This document shows positions 1 to 8,140 of a stretch of DNA of 41,689 nt, in pieces. Source of the stretch: Sphingomonadaceae bacterium (GTDB lineage Bacteria; Pseudomonadota; Alphaproteobacteria; Sphingomonadales; Sphingomonadaceae). The stretch lies in contig JAHDBR010000018.1 of NCBI GenBank assembly GCA_020630295.1, positions 1-41,689 of the forward strand. The letters run 5' to 3'. Position 1 is the first letter of the stretch. The number at the start of each line of letters is the position of its first letter. The notes below the pieces were generated by a model. The model saw only the letters and a program-made list of their open reading frames with translations, searched no databases and was not told where the DNA came from. Made by a program: the position numbers and the translations under genes.

Positions 1-2
1 GA

Positions 3-83
3 AACGCCGCGCTCGCCATGGCACTGTCCGCGGGTCTTGTCGGACTGTCATGGATGGAAGCAAAACGTGTAAAAGACTTATGA
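3..83 (+). CDS. C-terminal end of an unidentified protein (partial)
   Basis: Reading frame 3 from the left edge runs open to a TGA at 81-83 and gives a hydrophobic then basic tail (...ALAMALSAGLVGLSWMEAKR...). This resembles the last helix of a membrane protein more than random sequence, and the stop falls just before the tRNA-Arg gene on the other strand. The other two forward frames give less protein-like sequence. Only 26 residues are visible, so no family can be named and even its coding status is uncertain. Confidence 0.4.
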   Translation, partial: NAALAMALSAGLVGLSWMEAKRVKDL

Positions 84-86
84 AGA

Positions 87-163
87 TGGTGCGCCCGACA
101 GGATTCGAACCTGTGGCCCCCAGATTAGGAATCTGATGCTCTATCCGACTGAGCTACGGGCGC
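87..163 (-). tRNA. tRNA-Arg, anticodon CCU, CCA encoded
   Basis: Read on the minus strand, the 7-base acceptor GCGCCCG (157-163) pairs perfectly with CGGGCGC (91-97). The discriminator is A (90) and the CCA end is encoded (87-89). The anticodon stem TCAGA/TCTGG encloses the 7-base loop TTCCTAA, so the anticodon is CCU, which reads the arginine codon AGG. The T arm carries the standard GGTTCGAATCC. The D arm and 77-base length are normal. No canonical promoter was assigned; the gene lies just downstream of the DUF1178 gene on the same strand. Confidence 0.97.
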
Positions 164-202
164 GCCGAAAATGCATCTACTCAGACCGGCGCAAGGTTGC
201 AA

Positions 203-712
203 TCAGTTCAGATCATCCGGTTTTGCGACCGGAAACGGAAGCGGGGCGACAGAAATCCCTTCGTCGAGCAACTCTTTCGCTTCCTCCAGCGTAGCTTCTC
301 CGTGGATGCTTTCGCTGTCTTCTTCACCGTAGTGCATCGCGCGGGATTTTTCTGCAAAGTCACCGCCGACCCACTTGCTCTCTTTCAGAGCCTTGGCTTG
401 CGCTTGGGCGAGCTTCTTCATTGCGGTGGCAACTTCTGGCGGCAGGGTTCCGCTGGCCACGGGCGATTTGTCAGTGGAAGACCGGGTGACTGATTTAACT
501 GGGCCTGTGGATTCCTGAGTTGGAGATGATACTGAACGCGCGTTGGACTTCGCCGCTACATTGGGAGCCATCGGGGCCTTGCTAACCTGATCCGATCCGC
601 AATGCGGGCAGGACACCAGCCCTCGATCAAACTGGTCTGCGAAATCAGTTGAAGAGCCAAACCACCCCTCAAAGCGGTGGCCGTCCGCACAATGCAGGTC
701 AAACACAATCAT
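203..712 (-). CDS. DUF1178 family protein with small zinc-ribbon-like N terminus
   Basis: The 169-residue product starts MIVFDLHCADGHRFEGWF and has a second pair, CPHCGS, near residue 36. Together these form the paired metal-binding knuckles typical of DUF1178. A low-complexity Ser/Thr/Pro stretch (about 50-90) links this head to a helical, acidic C terminus with the GGDFAEKSRAMHYGE segment conserved in the family. The function is unknown. The ATG overlaps the stop of the upstream nitrilase gene by four bases (709-712), so the two are very likely translated together with grxC from one leftward transcript. The family assignment is by recognition of the N-terminal pattern. Confidence 0.88.
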   Translation of the reverse strand: MIVFDLHCADGHRFEGWFGSSTDFADQFDRGLVSCPHCGSDQVSKAPMAPNVAAKSNARSVSSPTQESTGPVKSVTRSSTDKSPVASGTLPPEVATAMKKLAQAQAKALKESKWVGGDFAEKSRAMHYGEEDSESIHGEATLEEAKELLDEGISVAPLPFPVAKPDDLN

Positions 713-1533
713 GGCACGCAGCCCTTGGGCATTTTGCGCCGATTAGCAAGGCTAGGCAATTGCTTGCGCACCTCAGCGATACGGTTGAGGTCAACATCCG
801 CAAATTGCAGGCCGGGTTCCTCGCCCATATCCAGCAGGACGGTTCCCCAAGGATCTACGACAAGGCTATGCCCGTAGGTTAAGCGCCCATCTTCATGGAT
901 ACCCGTTTGCGCCGCAGCGACCACAAATGCGCTCGCCTCAATGGCTCTCGCGCGCTGCAGGACGTGCCAATGGTCGCGGCCGGTCGGCACCGTGAAAGCT
1001 GCAGGGATCGCGATCATATCACAGGCTAGTTGTCCCAATTCCTCGAACAAGGCCGGAAACCGTAAGTCATAGCAAATTGTCAGGCCTAAGCGGCCAACCG
1101 GCGTATCGACGGCGACGACCGCATCACCCGCACGATAGGCATTTGATTCCCGCCAGCTTTCACCGCTATCCAAATCAACATCAAACATATGTATCTTGTC
1201 ATAACGTGCAGCGATCGCGCCTTCGTGATCGATAATTATGGTCCTGTTGGCATATCTGCCGTCCTCAGCGAGTACAGGAACAGAACCCAAGGCAACCCAA
1301 ATTCCACGCTGCCGTGCAGCAGCGCACGCTGCCAGAATTACGGAATTTCTACTTTCCGGAACAATATGAGCCGATGCCCGCTTGCGGTCACGATCGATCA
1401 GCGCGCACATCTCTGGCGTAAACAGCATTGCTGAGCCGGCATCCGACGCGCGCCGAATATACTCGGTAATTTCAGAAGCGTTGGCATCCGGATCAATACC
1501 GGATGTCATTTGTGCAACTGCGATCCGCGGCAT
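709..1533 (-). CDS. Carbon-nitrogen hydrolase (Nit1/Nit2-like amidase)
   Basis: This 274-residue cytoplasmic enzyme belongs to the nitrilase superfamily. The Glu-Lys-Cys triad is visible: Glu41 in FTPEM, Lys113 in YDKIHMFD and Cys154 in TICYDLRFP. The KIHMFD and CYDLRFP signatures match the Nit branch, whose characterised members hydrolyse deaminated glutathione or omega-amides of 2-oxo acids. The exact substrate cannot be read from sequence. Its position 6 bases after grxC, a glutathione-dependent protein gene, fits a link to glutathione, but that is inference. Length is normal for the family. The gene overlaps the downstream DUF1178 gene by four bases. Confidence 0.9.
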   Translation of the reverse strand: MPRIAVAQMTSGIDPDANASEITEYIRRASDAGSAMLFTPEMCALIDRDRKRASAHIVPESRNSVILAACAAARQRGIWVALGSVPVLAEDGRYANRTIIIDHEGAIAARYDKIHMFDVDLDSGESWRESNAYRAGDAVVAVDTPVGRLGLTICYDLRFPALFEELGQLACDMIAIPAAFTVPTGRDHWHVLQRARAIEASAFVVAAAQTGIHEDGRLTYGHSLVVDPWGTVLLDMGEEPGLQFADVDLNRIAEVRKQLPSLANRRKMPKGCVP

Positions 1534-1539
1534 TCCCGA

Positions 1540-1803
1540 TTATCCGGCGAGCATCGCGTCTAGCTTGCCATCGCGATCAAGCGCAGCCAAGTCGTCAGAA
1601 CCGCCGACATGCGTATCCCCGATGAAGATTTGCGGGACAGTTCGCGCTGATGGTGCGCGCTGCAGCATTTCTTCCTTTTTTGGCCCGCCCATGCTGATGT
1701 CGAATTCGTTGAACTCGACACCCTTGCGTTCAAGCAATGCCTTGGCACGGTGGCAAAAACCGCAGGTGAATTTCGTATATATATCAACGGTTGGTTTACT
1801 CAT
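1540..1803 (-). CDS. grxC: Glutaredoxin 3
   Basis: This 87-residue dithiol glutaredoxin reduces disulfides and glutathione-mixed disulfides in the cytoplasm. The active site CGFC (Cys14, Cys17) follows the first beta strand (VDIYTKFT). The cis-proline loop RTVPQIFIG and the glutathione-contacting HVGGSDD follow in the usual order. An in-frame ATG exists at 1836, but the start at 1803 gives the normal family N terminus MSKPTVDIY and has AAAGGA about 7 bases upstream, so I chose it. It is the first gene of the leftward grxC-nitrilase-DUF1178 set and is divergent from the Hsp20 gene. Confidence 0.93.
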   Translation of the reverse strand: MSKPTVDIYTKFTCGFCHRAKALLERKGVEFNEFDISMGGPKKEEMLQRAPSARTVPQIFIGDTHVGGSDDLAALDRDGKLDAMLAG

Positions 1804-1846
1804 TATCAATCCTTTTCGAGCGCGTACTGCGCGCATTTAACGGGTC

Positions 1847-1876
1847 TTGAAAGACCGCCTCTAAGTACTAGATAAT
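1847..1876 (+). promoter_or_regulatory. Candidate promoter of the Hsp20 gene (RpoH- or RpoD-like)
   Basis: TTGAAA (1847-1852, preceded by C, giving the CTTGAAA typical of RpoH -35 boxes) is followed after 18 bases by GATAAT (1871-1876). The -35 fits heat-shock sigma, while the -10 resembles the housekeeping type more than CCCCAT. Transcription from here would start near 1883 and include the whole ROSE element. This rests on motif matching only. Confidence 0.4.
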
Positions 1877-1883
1877 GTCTGTT

Positions 1884-1974
1884 CTTGGCGCCGCAATGGG
1901 CCAGAGCACCTTAACCGGAACGCTGCATGCTGCAGGTTCCGGACTGTCAAATTGCTCAAAGAGGATTTGTTTGA
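1884..1974 (+). promoter_or_regulatory. ROSE-type RNA thermometer in the Hsp20 5' UTR
   Basis: The last hairpin (1948-1969) pairs CAAAUUGCU with AGGAUUUG around the loop CAAAG. The G of the UUGCU strand is bulged opposite the Shine-Dalgarno AGGA (1962-1965), which is the hallmark of ROSE elements. The SD lies 9 bases before the ATG at 1975. Upstream, 1915-1942 folds into a near-perfect 12-bp stem (CCGGAAC/GTTCCGG plus CUGCA/UGCAG) with one bulged G and a 3-base loop. A first, weaker stem around UGGC/GCCA is possible near 1887-1908. ROSE elements are known to mask the SD of small heat-shock genes in alphaproteobacteria and to melt on heating. Confidence 0.85.
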
Positions 1975-2451
1975 ATGTCACGTTTTGATTTTACACCCTA
2001 TCGCCGCAGCACTGTTGGATTTGATCGCTTGTTCGATCTACTCGAGAACCAGGCACGCACTAATGCTGGCGACAATTACCCCCCCTTTAACATCCAGCGC
2101 CGTGATGAAGACCAGTATCGCATCACGCTAGCGGTTGCCGGATTCAAGCCTGCGGATATTGACATTACCGCGCAGCAAAACTTGCTAACGATTCAAGGCA
2201 AGAAGCGCGATGAAGACGGTACCGAAGGCGACATGCTGCACATCGGTATTGCCAATCGCGGCTTTGAGCGCCGGTTCGAACTGGCGGACTACGTCCGCGT
2301 AGCGAAAGCCGATCTGGAAGACGGGCTGCTCGTGATTGACCTGATCCGCGAAGTGCCCGAAGCGATGAAGCCGAAAAAGATCGCTGTGAACGGTCAGGCC
2401 TCATTGGAAGTTGTGAAAGACAGCGGCTCTGAAGACGCGGACGCGGCTTAA
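1975..2451 (+). CDS. ibpA: Hsp20/IbpA-type small heat-shock protein
   Basis: This 158-residue ATP-independent holdase binds unfolding proteins in the cytoplasm and hands them to DnaK/ClpB. The N terminus (SRFDFTPYRRSTVGFDRLF) is typical of alphaproteobacterial class A members. The alpha-crystallin domain spans about residues 35-130, including LAVAGFKPADIDI, LTIQGKK and the GFERRFEL...VKADLEDGLLVIDL end strand. The usual C-terminal I-x-I-like anchor appears only as KKIAVNG. Expression should be heat-induced at transcription (candidate promoter 1847-1876) and translation (ROSE, 1884-1974). It is a single-gene unit ended by the terminator at 2480-2512. Confidence 0.93.
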   Translation: MSRFDFTPYRRSTVGFDRLFDLLENQARTNAGDNYPPFNIQRRDEDQYRITLAVAGFKPADIDITAQQNLLTIQGKKRDEDGTEGDMLHIGIANRGFERRFELADYVRVAKADLEDGLLVIDLIREVPEAMKPKKIAVNGQASLEVVKDSGSEDADAA

Positions 2452-2479
2452 GCCTTAGCATTTAAACACAGATAAGTGA

Positions 2480-2512
2480 GCCCGTACCGCCGGTTTGGTG
2501 GTGCGGGCTTTT
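2480..2512 (+). terminator. Rho-independent terminator of the Hsp20 gene
   Basis: GCCCGTACC (2480-2488) pairs over 9 bp, with one G-U pair, with GGTGCGGGC (2500-2508). A TTTT tract follows directly at 2509-2512. It lies 28 bases after the Hsp20 stop codon. Confidence 0.78.
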
Positions 2513-2986
2513 CTGTGCGTTGCTTCCGCATGGGTGTAAGGGGCAGATCCGAAGATCTGCCCCGCGACGCAAAAGCGCCGCCTGTCCAATAATGGCCGTC
2601 CGGGTCGCAGAAGACGGTCAATACCGGAACAAGCTGAATGAAAATTGTGTCCCATCAAACGGCGCGACTTTCTGAAGCCCCCGCCGTTGGCCGGTCTATT
2701 GGGGGATTTTGAAGAAAAGATAAACCCCGGTGACGGCCACAAATCGGTAAGTGTTACATTTTTGGATAGGCCGGACATTCCTAAGATTACGACACGGCCC
2801 ATCCGGTTAAAACATTAGAACCATAAGCCTTTGAAAATTGCGAATTTAGTATCCATCGTAACGACTTTGCCTGACCGACAGTTGCGAACGAGGCCCAAAT
2901 AGGGGCAGTCAAACTTTTTTAAAAAACTTGGGGTAACGCGCGCGCAATGTGCGTGCATCGACGCAACACGGCAGTTTTCTAGGGCT
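2513..2986. other. 474-base intergenic gap, no convincing gene
   Basis: No reading frame here looks like a protein; those that are open overlap the Hsp20 terminator or the pyrG end. The gap holds the perfect hairpin at 2540-2563 and a T6A6 tract at 2915-2926. The remainder (for example 2681-2720, rich in CCCC/GGGG) shows short inverted repeats without a U-tract. The base composition is more AT-rich towards pyrG. A small RNA or degraded sequence is possible; nothing more can be supported. Confidence 0.6.
2540..2563 (-). repeat. Perfect 10-bp inverted repeat with C(UUCG)G tetraloop on the minus strand
   Basis: The two arms GGGGCAGATC and GATCTGCCCC are perfectly complementary, separated by CGAA. 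Read on the minus strand the loop is UUCG closed by a C-G pair, the extra-stable tetraloop frequently found in structured RNAs and terminators. No clear U-tract follows on either strand, so a terminator role is unproven. It could end a minus-strand small RNA or be a member of a dispersed intergenic repeat family. Confidence 0.7.
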
Positions 2987-4621
2987 TCAAACCAGTCTTG
3001 ACTGCCGCAATGCGGCTGAAATAAATCCGTCAAATAGCGGGTGCGGGTCAAATGGACGGGATTTCAATTCCGGGTGGAATTGGACACCGACGAACCAGGG
3101 GTGGTCAGGACGTTCCACAATCTCGGGCAGCAGCCCGTCAGGGGACATTCCCGAGAATACCAGCCCTTCACTTTCCAGCGCATCGCGATAGGCAGCGTTA
3201 ACTTCGTATCGATGCCTGTGACGTTCTGAAATCTCGGTTGCTCCGCCATATACCGCACTGACATGGCTGTTACCTTGCAGCTTGGCATCATATGCACCCA
3301 AGCGCATAGTACCGCCAAGGTCACCATCCGCAGCCCGCTTTTCCAAACCTTCGGCGCCCATCCATTCCGTGATGATACCAACAACTGGCTCGTCAGTCGG
3401 ACCAAATTCGGTAGATGAGGCCTTTTCGATACCCGCTAACCTTGCGCCTTCGACACAGGCCATTTGCATTCCTAGGCAAATCCCGAAGAATGGCACACCG
3501 CGTTCTCGTGCGAATCGTACGCTGGCAATTTTGCCCTCGGAACCCCGTTCACCAAATCCGCCCGGCACCAGGATACCGTGAAGCGGTTCCAGCTTGGCCG
3601 CGATATCAGTATCGTTCTCTTCAAATATCTCGGCGTCAATCCAACGGATATTCACTTTGACGCGGTTGGCCATGCCGCCATGCACCAGCGCCTCGTTAAG
3701 CGATTTATACGCGTCCTGAAGCCCGACATACTTGCCCACGACACCAATCGTCACTTCGCCTTCGGGGTTGAAATAACGATCCGTTACGTCATCCCATTTT
3801 GACAGATCCGGCTCGGGCGCGTCGCTGATGCCGAAGCCGCGAAGAACTTCGCTGTCGAGGCCTTCCCGGTGATACTGCAACGGCACCGAATATATAGAAG
3901 GCGCGTCAAGCGCAGGTATCACTGATTCCGCGCGAACATTACAAAATTGAGCGATCTTGCGCCGCTCACCGTCAGGAATCTCATGCTCGCTGCGGCACAG
4001 CAGAATATCAGGCTTGATACCAAGTGCGGCCAATTCCCGGACGGAGTGCTGTGTCGGTTTGGTTTTCAGCTCACCCGCGGCGGCGATGTAAGGCACCAAA
4101 GTTACATGAACGCTGAGTGTTTCAAACGGCTCCAGCTCGTTACGCAATTGCCGGATTGCCTCCATAAACGGGAGCGATTCAATATCGCCGACTGTCCCGC
4201 CGATCTCGCATAGCACGAAATCCAGATCATCGGTGTCCGCAAGCGCGAATGCCTTGATTTCATCAGTGACATGCGGGATCACCTGCACCGTCGCGCCCAG
4301 ATAGTCACCGCGCCGTTCGCGCGCGATAATGTCCTGATACACACGGCCGCTGGTTACATTGTCGCTTTGACGGGCGGAGACACCGGTGAACCGCTCATAA
4401 TGGCCAAGATCGAGATCGGTTTCTGCGCCGTCATCCGTCACATAAACTTCGCCATGCTGATAAGGGCTCATCGTGCCCGGATCGACGTTTAGATACGGAT
4501 CGAATTTGCGAATCCGAACTTTGTAGCCACGCGCCTGCAGCAATGCTGCCAGACTAGCTGCCATGAGACCTTTGCCGAGCGAGGAGACCACGCCGCCGGT
4601 GATAAATATGTACCGCGCCAT
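2987..4621 (-). CDS. pyrG: CTP synthase
   Basis: This 544-residue cytoplasmic enzyme makes CTP from UTP, ATP and glutamine. The N-terminal synthase domain (1-about 268) opens with [13 protein letters not shown], the nucleotide-binding P-loop, and contains [14 protein letters not shown] and [12 protein letters not shown]. The C-terminal class I glutamine amidotransferase domain has the nucleophile loop GICLGMQ and the HPE pair (VQFHPEL). Length and motifs are complete. It follows tpiA and secG on the same strand, 124 bases after secG, with a weak hairpin between, so it may be read both from the upstream promoter and from its own. Confidence 0.98.
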   Translation of the reverse strand: MARYIFITGGVVSSLGKGLMAASLAALLQARGYKVRIRKFDPYLNVDPGTMSPYQHGEVYVTDDGAETDLDLGHYERFTGVSARQSDNVTSGRVYQDIIARERRGDYLGATVQVIPHVTDEIKAFALADTDDLDFVLCEIGGTVGDIESLPFMEAIRQLRNELEPFETLSVHVTLVPYIAAAGELKTKPTQHSVRELAALGIKPDILLCRSEHEIPDGERRKIAQFCNVRAESVIPALDAPSIYSVPLQYHREGLDSEVLRGFGISDAPEPDLSKWDDVTDRYFNPEGEVTIGVVGKYVGLQDAYKSLNEALVHGGMANRVKVNIRWIDAEIFEENDTDIAAKLEPLHGILVPGGFGERGSEGKIASVRFARERGVPFFGICLGMQMACVEGARLAGIEKASSTEFGPTDEPVVGIITEWMGAEGLEKRAADGDLGGTMRLGAYDAKLQGNSHVSAVYGGATEISERHRHRYEVNAAYRDALESEGLVFSGMSPDGLLPEIVERPDHPWFVGVQFHPELKSRPFDPHPLFDGFISAALRQSRLV

Positions 4622-4708
4622 GGGAGCCGAGCCTTAAGGGCGTGAACGGAGTCGGCGCAAGCACAATGCTCGTACCAAATGCACCAATCCACAATTGTTA
4701 TGATAAAG

Positions 4709-4726
4709 TGCGGAAAAATATCCGCA
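4709..4726 (-). terminator. Weak hairpin between secG and pyrG
   Basis: On the minus strand TGCGGA-TATTTT-TCCGCA forms a 6-bp stem starting 20 bases after the secG stop, followed by CTTTATC. The stem is short and the T-tract interrupted, so it may act as a partial terminator or have no role. Confidence 0.3.
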
Positions 4727-4745
4727 GGCGGGTACCTGTCTCTGT

Positions 4746-5138
4746 TTAGCCTGCCACGTCGGCGAGCGGATCTTCTTCCGCAGCGTCAGCCGGGGCTACT
4801 GGTGCTTCCGCACCTTCGCCAACTGCACCTGCCTCACCCGCGGTGCCCGCAAGCGGGTCCGGCGAGCCGGTACCGCGTTCGATGGTGGAGGTAATTTCCT
4901 GTGTGCCAGTTGTTTCCACCGCCACGGCGGCCAGCACAATCGACAAAACTACGAAAGTGATTGCCAGCCATTTTGTCGAACGGGTCAGCAAATCCGCAGC
5001 ACCGCGTGCGCTCATCATTCCGTTCGGACTACCGCCGATACCAAGGCCGCCGCCTTCCGAGCGTTGCATAAGAATAACCACGACCAACGCGGCGGCAACG
5101 ATTGCCTGAAGGACAGTTAGGAACAAAAACAACGACAT
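4746..5138 (-). CDS. secG: Preprotein translocase subunit SecG
   Basis: This is the small accessory subunit of the inner-membrane SecYEG channel. Two membrane helices are visible (about residues 4-24 and 57-77). They are joined by the family loop with MQRSEGGGLGIGG...GMMSARGAADLLTR, the classic SecG signature. The tail after residue 80 is low-complexity Ala/Glu/Pro, as is usual in alphaproteobacterial SecG. At 130 residues the length is normal for the group. It lies 74 bases after tpiA on the same strand. Confidence 0.95.
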   Translation of the reverse strand: MSLFLFLTVLQAIVAAALVVVILMQRSEGGGLGIGGSPNGMMSARGAADLLTRSTKWLAITFVVLSIVLAAVAVETTGTQEITSTIERGTGSPDPLAGTAGEAGAVGEGAEAPVAPADAAEEDPLADVAG

Positions 5139-5212
5139 AAAATATTCTCTATAAATGAACTGCTGCGCATCTAAGCTGTGTCTGGCCCAAGGGCAAGGTC
5201 AGAGGCTCAGTG

Positions 5213-5977
5213 CTATTGATCCTGAACTTCTGCGGCAGCCAGCACGATACCCAGAAAACTTTCTGCGGTCAGGCTTGCCCCGCCCACCAAAGCACCGCCC
5301 ACTTCGTCAGCCGACAGCAATTCTTTTGCGTTTTCCGGCTTCACTGAACCGCCGTAAAGGATGCGAACTTCGTCAGCCTGTTCCTCGCCATACAAATCCA
5401 CCAACAATGCACGGATAGCTTTGTGCATGGATGCGACATCATCCACGGTCGGTGTACGGCCCGTTCCAATGGCCCAGATAGGCTCGTAAGCAACGGTCAG
5501 AACATCTGCAGGATTTTCCAGGTTCTCTGGCAACGACGCTTTCAATTGCCGGGTCACGAACGATTCGGCTTTGCCTTCGTCGCGAGTTTCTTCGGTTTCG
5601 CCGCAGCACATGATGACGCGCATGCCGGCCTCAAGAGCAGCGGCCGACTTTTCACGAAGAAGTGCATTCGTCTCGCCGTGATTCTCCCGCCGCTCGCTAT
5701 GCCCGAGAATGACGAATTTAGCGCCTGCATCAGCGACCATTGCGGCAGAAATATCGCCTGTATATGCACCTTCCTCTGCAGCGTGGCAGTCCTGCGCACC
5801 GACGCCAATTTGTTCAACTTCGCGATGAACTGCGTGGATAAGAGTGAAAGGCGGCGCCAAAGCGACCTCCACCTTCATTAATCTTTGGGAGGAACGGTCA
5901 ATTGCACGTGCTTCGGAAAGCATTGCGCGCGTACCGTTCATTTTCCAATTGCCTACGATGTAGGGCCGATCGGCCAT
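5213..5977 (-). CDS. tpiA: Triosephosphate isomerase
   Basis: This 254-residue TIM barrel interconverts dihydroxyacetone phosphate and glyceraldehyde 3-phosphate. Catalytic residues are in place: Asn10 and Lys12 in GNWKMNG, His93 in ILGHSERR, and Glu165 in AYEPIWAIGTG. The phosphate-binding ILYGGSVKPEN loop follows near the C terminus. It is the first gene of the leftward tpiA-secG-pyrG set and is divergent from the ppiD-like gene across a 211-base region that must hold both promoters. That region contains GCCCC-TATAT-GGGGC (6027-6041) and GGCAA/TTGCC (6090-6103), but I could not assign promoters with confidence. Confidence 0.98.
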   Translation of the reverse strand: MADRPYIVGNWKMNGTRAMLSEARAIDRSSQRLMKVEVALAPPFTLIHAVHREVEQIGVGAQDCHAAEEGAYTGDISAAMVADAGAKFVILGHSERRENHGETNALLREKSAAALEAGMRVIMCCGETEETRDEGKAESFVTRQLKASLPENLENPADVLTVAYEPIWAIGTGRTPTVDDVASMHKAIRALLVDLYGEEQADEVRILYGGSVKPENAKELLSADEVGGALVGGASLTAESFLGIVLAAAEVQDQ

Positions 5978-6188
5978 GCTATGTTCCTGAAATCATTAAA
6001 TACAGATCAGTTTGTAAAAACTGTGAGCCCCTATATGGGGCGTGGGGCCTCGTGCGCTAGACGCAGTTTACGATTAGGTCAAAAGACTTGGCAACCTGTT
6101 GCCGCGAGGACGCAGGCCCGATAAAGGCTTCGTAATTTCAATCTTCTGCCATGCACCGCATCGCAGCCAATCGGATTAGACCTTCACT

Positions 6189-8123
6189 ATGATCACGTTT
6201 TTCCGCAGCTTTTTTCAGTCCAAGATCGGTATCGCCGTAACTTTGGCATTTCTGGCACTTATCGCATTTGCCTTTGCGAGTAGTGATGTTGCCAACACTG
6301 GAACATTCGGCGGAGTTTCCGGCGGGGACCGGGTCGCTGTTGTTGGTGATGAAAAGATCAGCACATCTGATTTGAGCCGCGCGGCCACTACGGCTGTTGA
6401 TCGCGTCCGCCAGCAAAACCCGACAATTTCCATGCCAGCGTTTCTGGAGCAAGGCGGACTAGAGCAAGTCCTGACCCAGCTGACAGAGCGTTTTGCTATT
6501 TCCGGCTTTGCCAATAAATACGGACTTCGCGCCGGAATGAACCTCGTGAATAGCGAGATTTTAGCAATTCCTGCTTTCAGGGGGGCTGACGGCAATTTCG
6601 ATGATGCCACTTATCGTCAGGCTATCAGCGCGCAGGGTTTGTCCGACGCGATGGTGCGTGAAGATTTGGGCGCTGGATTGTTGGCGCAGCAGGTACTTGT
6701 CCCGGCTTCGTTCGGTGCCGTAGCGCCAGATAAATTTGCCTCACGGTATGCGTCATTGCTGAAAGAACGTCGCAAAGGCGCGATTGGCATCTTGCCTGCA
6801 TTCGCTTTTGCTCCGTCTGATGATCCAACGGATAAACAGCTTCAGGCTTTTTACGAAGAAACCCGCGGTGACTATATTAGGCCCGAGCGCCGTATCATCC
6901 GTTATGCGACCTTCGGAGATGAGGCTCTTGACGCGAAACTCGCGCCTACCGAGCAGGAGATTGCAGCGCGGTATGAAGAAAACCGCGAAGTTTACGCGCC
7001 GAGCGAGAAACGCAATATCACACAGCTGATCGTGCCGACCCAGCAAGCCGCAGCAGCAATTGCAACCAAGGTCGCTGCAGGCGGTTCGCTTGAGGCCGCT
7101 GCCAGTGAAGCCGGTTTGCAAACGGCGAAGGTCGGCCCGCTCGGAAAAAGCGAACTTGCGTCACAGACATCGCAAGCAGTTGCCAATGCGGTTTTTGCGG
7201 CGGATCGCGGCGCAATTGCGGCACCCGCCCGTAGCGGTCTGGGCTTTCATGTGGCACGTGTCGATACGGTTCAGCGCCAGCCAGGGCGCAATCTTGAACA
7301 AGCACGCGGCGAGATTACCGAGGAGCTTCGTGTGGAGAAGCGAAGGACGGCTCTGTCCGACCTCGCGGCGAGCGTCGAAGACCGGATTGATGGCGGATCG
7401 CTTACCGATCTGGCCAAGGAAATGGATTTGGAAGTCAAGACTACCGAGCCCATTACCGGGGCCGGAGCCATTTACGGAACGCAGGAACGCGCGCCTGAGG
7501 TTCTCGGCCCTGCCCTGCAAACCGCGTTCCAGATGGAAGAGAGCGAACCACAGCTGGCGGAGGTCGTCCCGGGCGAAACCTTCCTGGTCTTTGAAGTCAC
7601 ACAGATCACCGAATCCGCTGCAGCGCCACTAGCTGATATCAAGGATGGTGTCGTAAGTGCGTGGAAACTGGCCGAAGGGTCAAAAGCCGCGAAGGAGGCC
7701 GTTGACCGGATTCTAAAGCGTATCTCCGATGACGATATGACTTTGGCGGCCGCGATGCGGGCAGAGGAGAAAGACTTGCCACCGGCTGACGCAATCAACC
7801 TGACCCGCGAGCAATTGGCAGCAAACCAGCAACAACAGGTTCCGCCACCGCTGGCGCTGCTATTCAGCATGGCTGAAGGTACGTCAAAGCGGCTTGAGGC
7901 ACCTCAAAATGCCGGATGGTTTGTTGTCAGTCTAACGGACATTGAAGCGGGTACTATTTCCAATGACGATCCGATTTTTGCGCAAACCAAGCGCGAACTC
8001 AGCCAGTCGATTTCGCGTGAATATAGCGATCAGCTGCGCACCGGCATTCGTCAGGAGGTCGGCGTAGAACGCAATGAAGACGCTATCGAGGCAGTGCGCA
8101 AACTGCTTCTTGGCGAAAACTAG
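6189..8123 (+). CDS. ppiD: PpiD-like membrane-anchored periplasmic peptidyl-prolyl isomerase/chaperone
   Basis: The 644-residue protein has one N-terminal membrane anchor (about 12-31, IGIAVTLAFLALIAFAFA) after the positive MITFFRSFFQSK. A SurA_N-like chaperone region follows (RVAVVGDEKISTSDLSRA...LTQLTERFAI). A parvulin-type segment at about residues 270-360 includes GPLGKSELASQ, AVFAADRGAIAAPARSGLGFHVARV. PpiD-type proteins sit near the Sec translocon and help outer-membrane protein folding. Overall length and layout match the family, though the parvulin core is loosely conserved and the isomerase activity may be weak. trpE starts 17 bases downstream with no terminator, so it heads the trp transcript here. 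Confidence 0.88.
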   Translation: MITFFRSFFQSKIGIAVTLAFLALIAFAFASSDVANTGTFGGVSGGDRVAVVGDEKISTSDLSRAATTAVDRVRQQNPTISMPAFLEQGGLEQVLTQLTERFAISGFANKYGLRAGMNLVNSEILAIPAFRGADGNFDDATYRQAISAQGLSDAMVREDLGAGLLAQQVLVPASFGAVAPDKFASRYASLLKERRKGAIGILPAFAFAPSDDPTDKQLQAFYEETRGDYIRPERRIIRYATFGDEALDAKLAPTEQEIAARYEENREVYAPSEKRNITQLIVPTQQAAAAIATKVAAGGSLEAAASEAGLQTAKVGPLGKSELASQTSQAVANAVFAADRGAIAAPARSGLGFHVARVDTVQRQPGRNLEQARGEITEELRVEKRRTALSDLAASVEDRIDGGSLTDLAKEMDLEVKTTEPITGAGAIYGTQERAPEVLGPALQTAFQMEESEPQLAEVVPGETFLVFEVTQITESAAAPLADIKDGVVSAWKLAEGSKAAKEAVDRILKRISDDDMTLAAAMRAEEKDLPPADAINLTREQLAANQQQQVPPPLALLFSMAEGTSKRLEAPQNAGWFVVSLTDIEAGTISNDDPIFAQTKRELSQSISREYSDQLRTGIRQEVGVERNEDAIEAVRKLLLGEN

Positions 8124-8140
8124 GCGCTGCGTAATCCTTC

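Noticed and set aside
2455-2802. Open frame of 115 codons on the minus strand downstream of the Hsp20 gene
   Set aside because: It runs through the Hsp20 terminator and the perfect hairpin, has a Cys/Arg/Pro-rich composition like non-coding shadow frames, and matches no family.
2915-2926. T6A6 tract as a terminator or replication-linked element
   Set aside because: It is a simple AT palindrome without a GC stem; it lies after the pyrG stop but a stable hairpin cannot be drawn, so no function is claimed.
2815-3051. 78-codon minus-strand frame ending upstream of the gap and starting inside pyrG
   Set aside because: Its start lies within the certain pyrG coding sequence in another frame, and the product looks random.
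6027-6041. GCCCC-TATAT-GGGGC as the -10 region of tpiA or ppiD-like promoters
   Set aside because: TATA-like on both strands and suggestive, but no -35 at acceptable spacing could be paired with it.
8124-8140. Tryptophan attenuator before trpE
   Set aside because: The gap is 17 bases with no leader peptide containing tandem Trp codons and no alternative hairpins.
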